From positions 76,244,450 through 76,308,449 of the forward strand of contig OX123187.2 in assembly GCA_944739405.2 (NCBI GenBank): 64,000 nucleotides of DNA, read 5' to 3'. This document shows, in pieces, positions 63,516 to 64,000 of this stretch. Source of the stretch: Euclidia mi (lineage: Eukaryota > Arthropoda > Insecta > Lepidoptera > Erebidae). The notes under the pieces are model-generated. The model was not told the DNA's origin, searched no databases, and was given only the letters and a program-made list of their open reading frames with translations. The translations under genes and the position numbers were made by a program. Positions within the stretch are counted from its first letter, which is position 1; each line of letters begins with the position of its first letter.

Positions 63516-64000
63516 TGCGGCTCGCCTTTAGTTTATTTTGTCTCCTTGCAGTCCGTGCCTGGCAAAGGGTTGCCGACCGCTGCCCTAGACTAAAAGTCGA
63601 AAAACCATAACTATGAGCAGTCTATAATTAAAATAAAAACGTAAATAATTGCATTTTGAGTACGAACTGTGTGCCTAGCTGACAATTGAAATAGAGTATT
63701 GAAAACAATTGGTTTAATGTTTTTGAGACAAAAAATCGTCATGTAAACCTGCATTTAACAATATAACCAACTCATTGAACAAAACGCCCCGCTTCTCAAT
63801 GCGACGGTTCAGTGCCTTGATGTTCATCCAATAATTAACTATAATTTGTATAGAAACTTCAATAGCTCCTAAAAGAGTTGAATTTAACAGGCATAGACAG
63901 CTATGCTTTCGTTTGTTGGTATTCCTACTTAGTAATGATATGTTGGTGGATCATTTCCAACTTCTACATTGAAACAGTGATAGACTATAAGTAGTAAAAA
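63516..64000. other. Unassigned stretch to the window edge
   Basis: AGGGTTGCCGACCGCTGCC, then CTAGAC (63565-63592), reads on the minus strand as GGCAGCGGTCGGCAACCC. That resembles the terminal sequence of hAT-type elements and the inverted word at 54715. The rest is AT-rich without features. Confidence 0.4.

Overview
This is AT-rich eukaryotic DNA with no recognisable intact host gene. The repeats point to an insect, most probably a moth or butterfly. They include tRNA-headed SINEs with a shared GGTTCGATTCC box, LINE and SINE copies that end in an ATGT microsatellite after a conserved AGGCGTGA motif, a tandem pair of GGGTTCCGTA elements carrying a TGTC microsatellite, ACCGACTTCAAA-bounded repeats, Ty3/gypsy and BEL/Pao elements, and a pogo/Tigger-like DNA transposon. 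The species cannot be named from the sequence, and the lepidopteran call rests on remembered family resemblance. No exon set, rRNA, genuine tRNA gene, CRISPR array or bacterial feature was found.

Layout. 1-4400 is mostly unassigned, with a SINE tail at the left edge and a LINE C-terminal fragment (810-1057). 4550-14353 is a large imperfect inverted repeat: arms at about 4730-6935 and 10788-14353 flank a 3.9 kb centre holding SINEs, a retroelement C-terminus and an ACCGACTTCAAA-bounded element, and each arm carries its own later insertions. 14354-19190 is sparse, with a 122-bp tandem duplication, a GC-rich GCCGGC patch and two SINE/LINE-tail copies. 19192-28430 and 51494-53780 hold two families of kilobase-sized dispersed repeats (called D and A/B/C here). 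Comparing their copies exposes filled and empty sites for three younger insertions. 28442-31101 has a 315-bp foldback element, a tRNA-related repeat and two near-perfect palindromes.

31382-35755 is the most unusual structure. A 2.8 kb DNA transposon with a broken pogo-type transposase is bounded exactly on both sides by two 788-bp direct copies of the same flanking DNA. 38800-39793 is the 3' part of a LINE whose last codons and 3' tail are also the tail of the SINE-like copies nearby. 41426-47642 is a complete-length but inactivated Ty3/gypsy element (LTRs, a primer-site candidate, gag, pol, target-site duplication). 48640-51420 is a decayed CR1/Jockey-like LINE.

55150-63515 is a nested stack. 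An RTE-like LINE (+) is split by a second, poly(A)-tailed LINE (-). That LINE's 3' region is in turn split by a BEL/Pao element (-, 56666-61082) and holds a SINE-like LINE tail and a long TA microsatellite. The BEL/Pao copy has a clean tRNA-Arg-type primer site and a 5-bp target duplication, but it has lost reverse transcriptase and RNase H through an in-frame internal deletion that fuses protease to integrase.

The elements do not form a host pathway. They share a logic of parasitism: non-autonomous copies (SINEs, MITEs, Helitron-like and foldback elements, the deleted BEL copy) beside relics of the autonomous machinery that families of their kind use.
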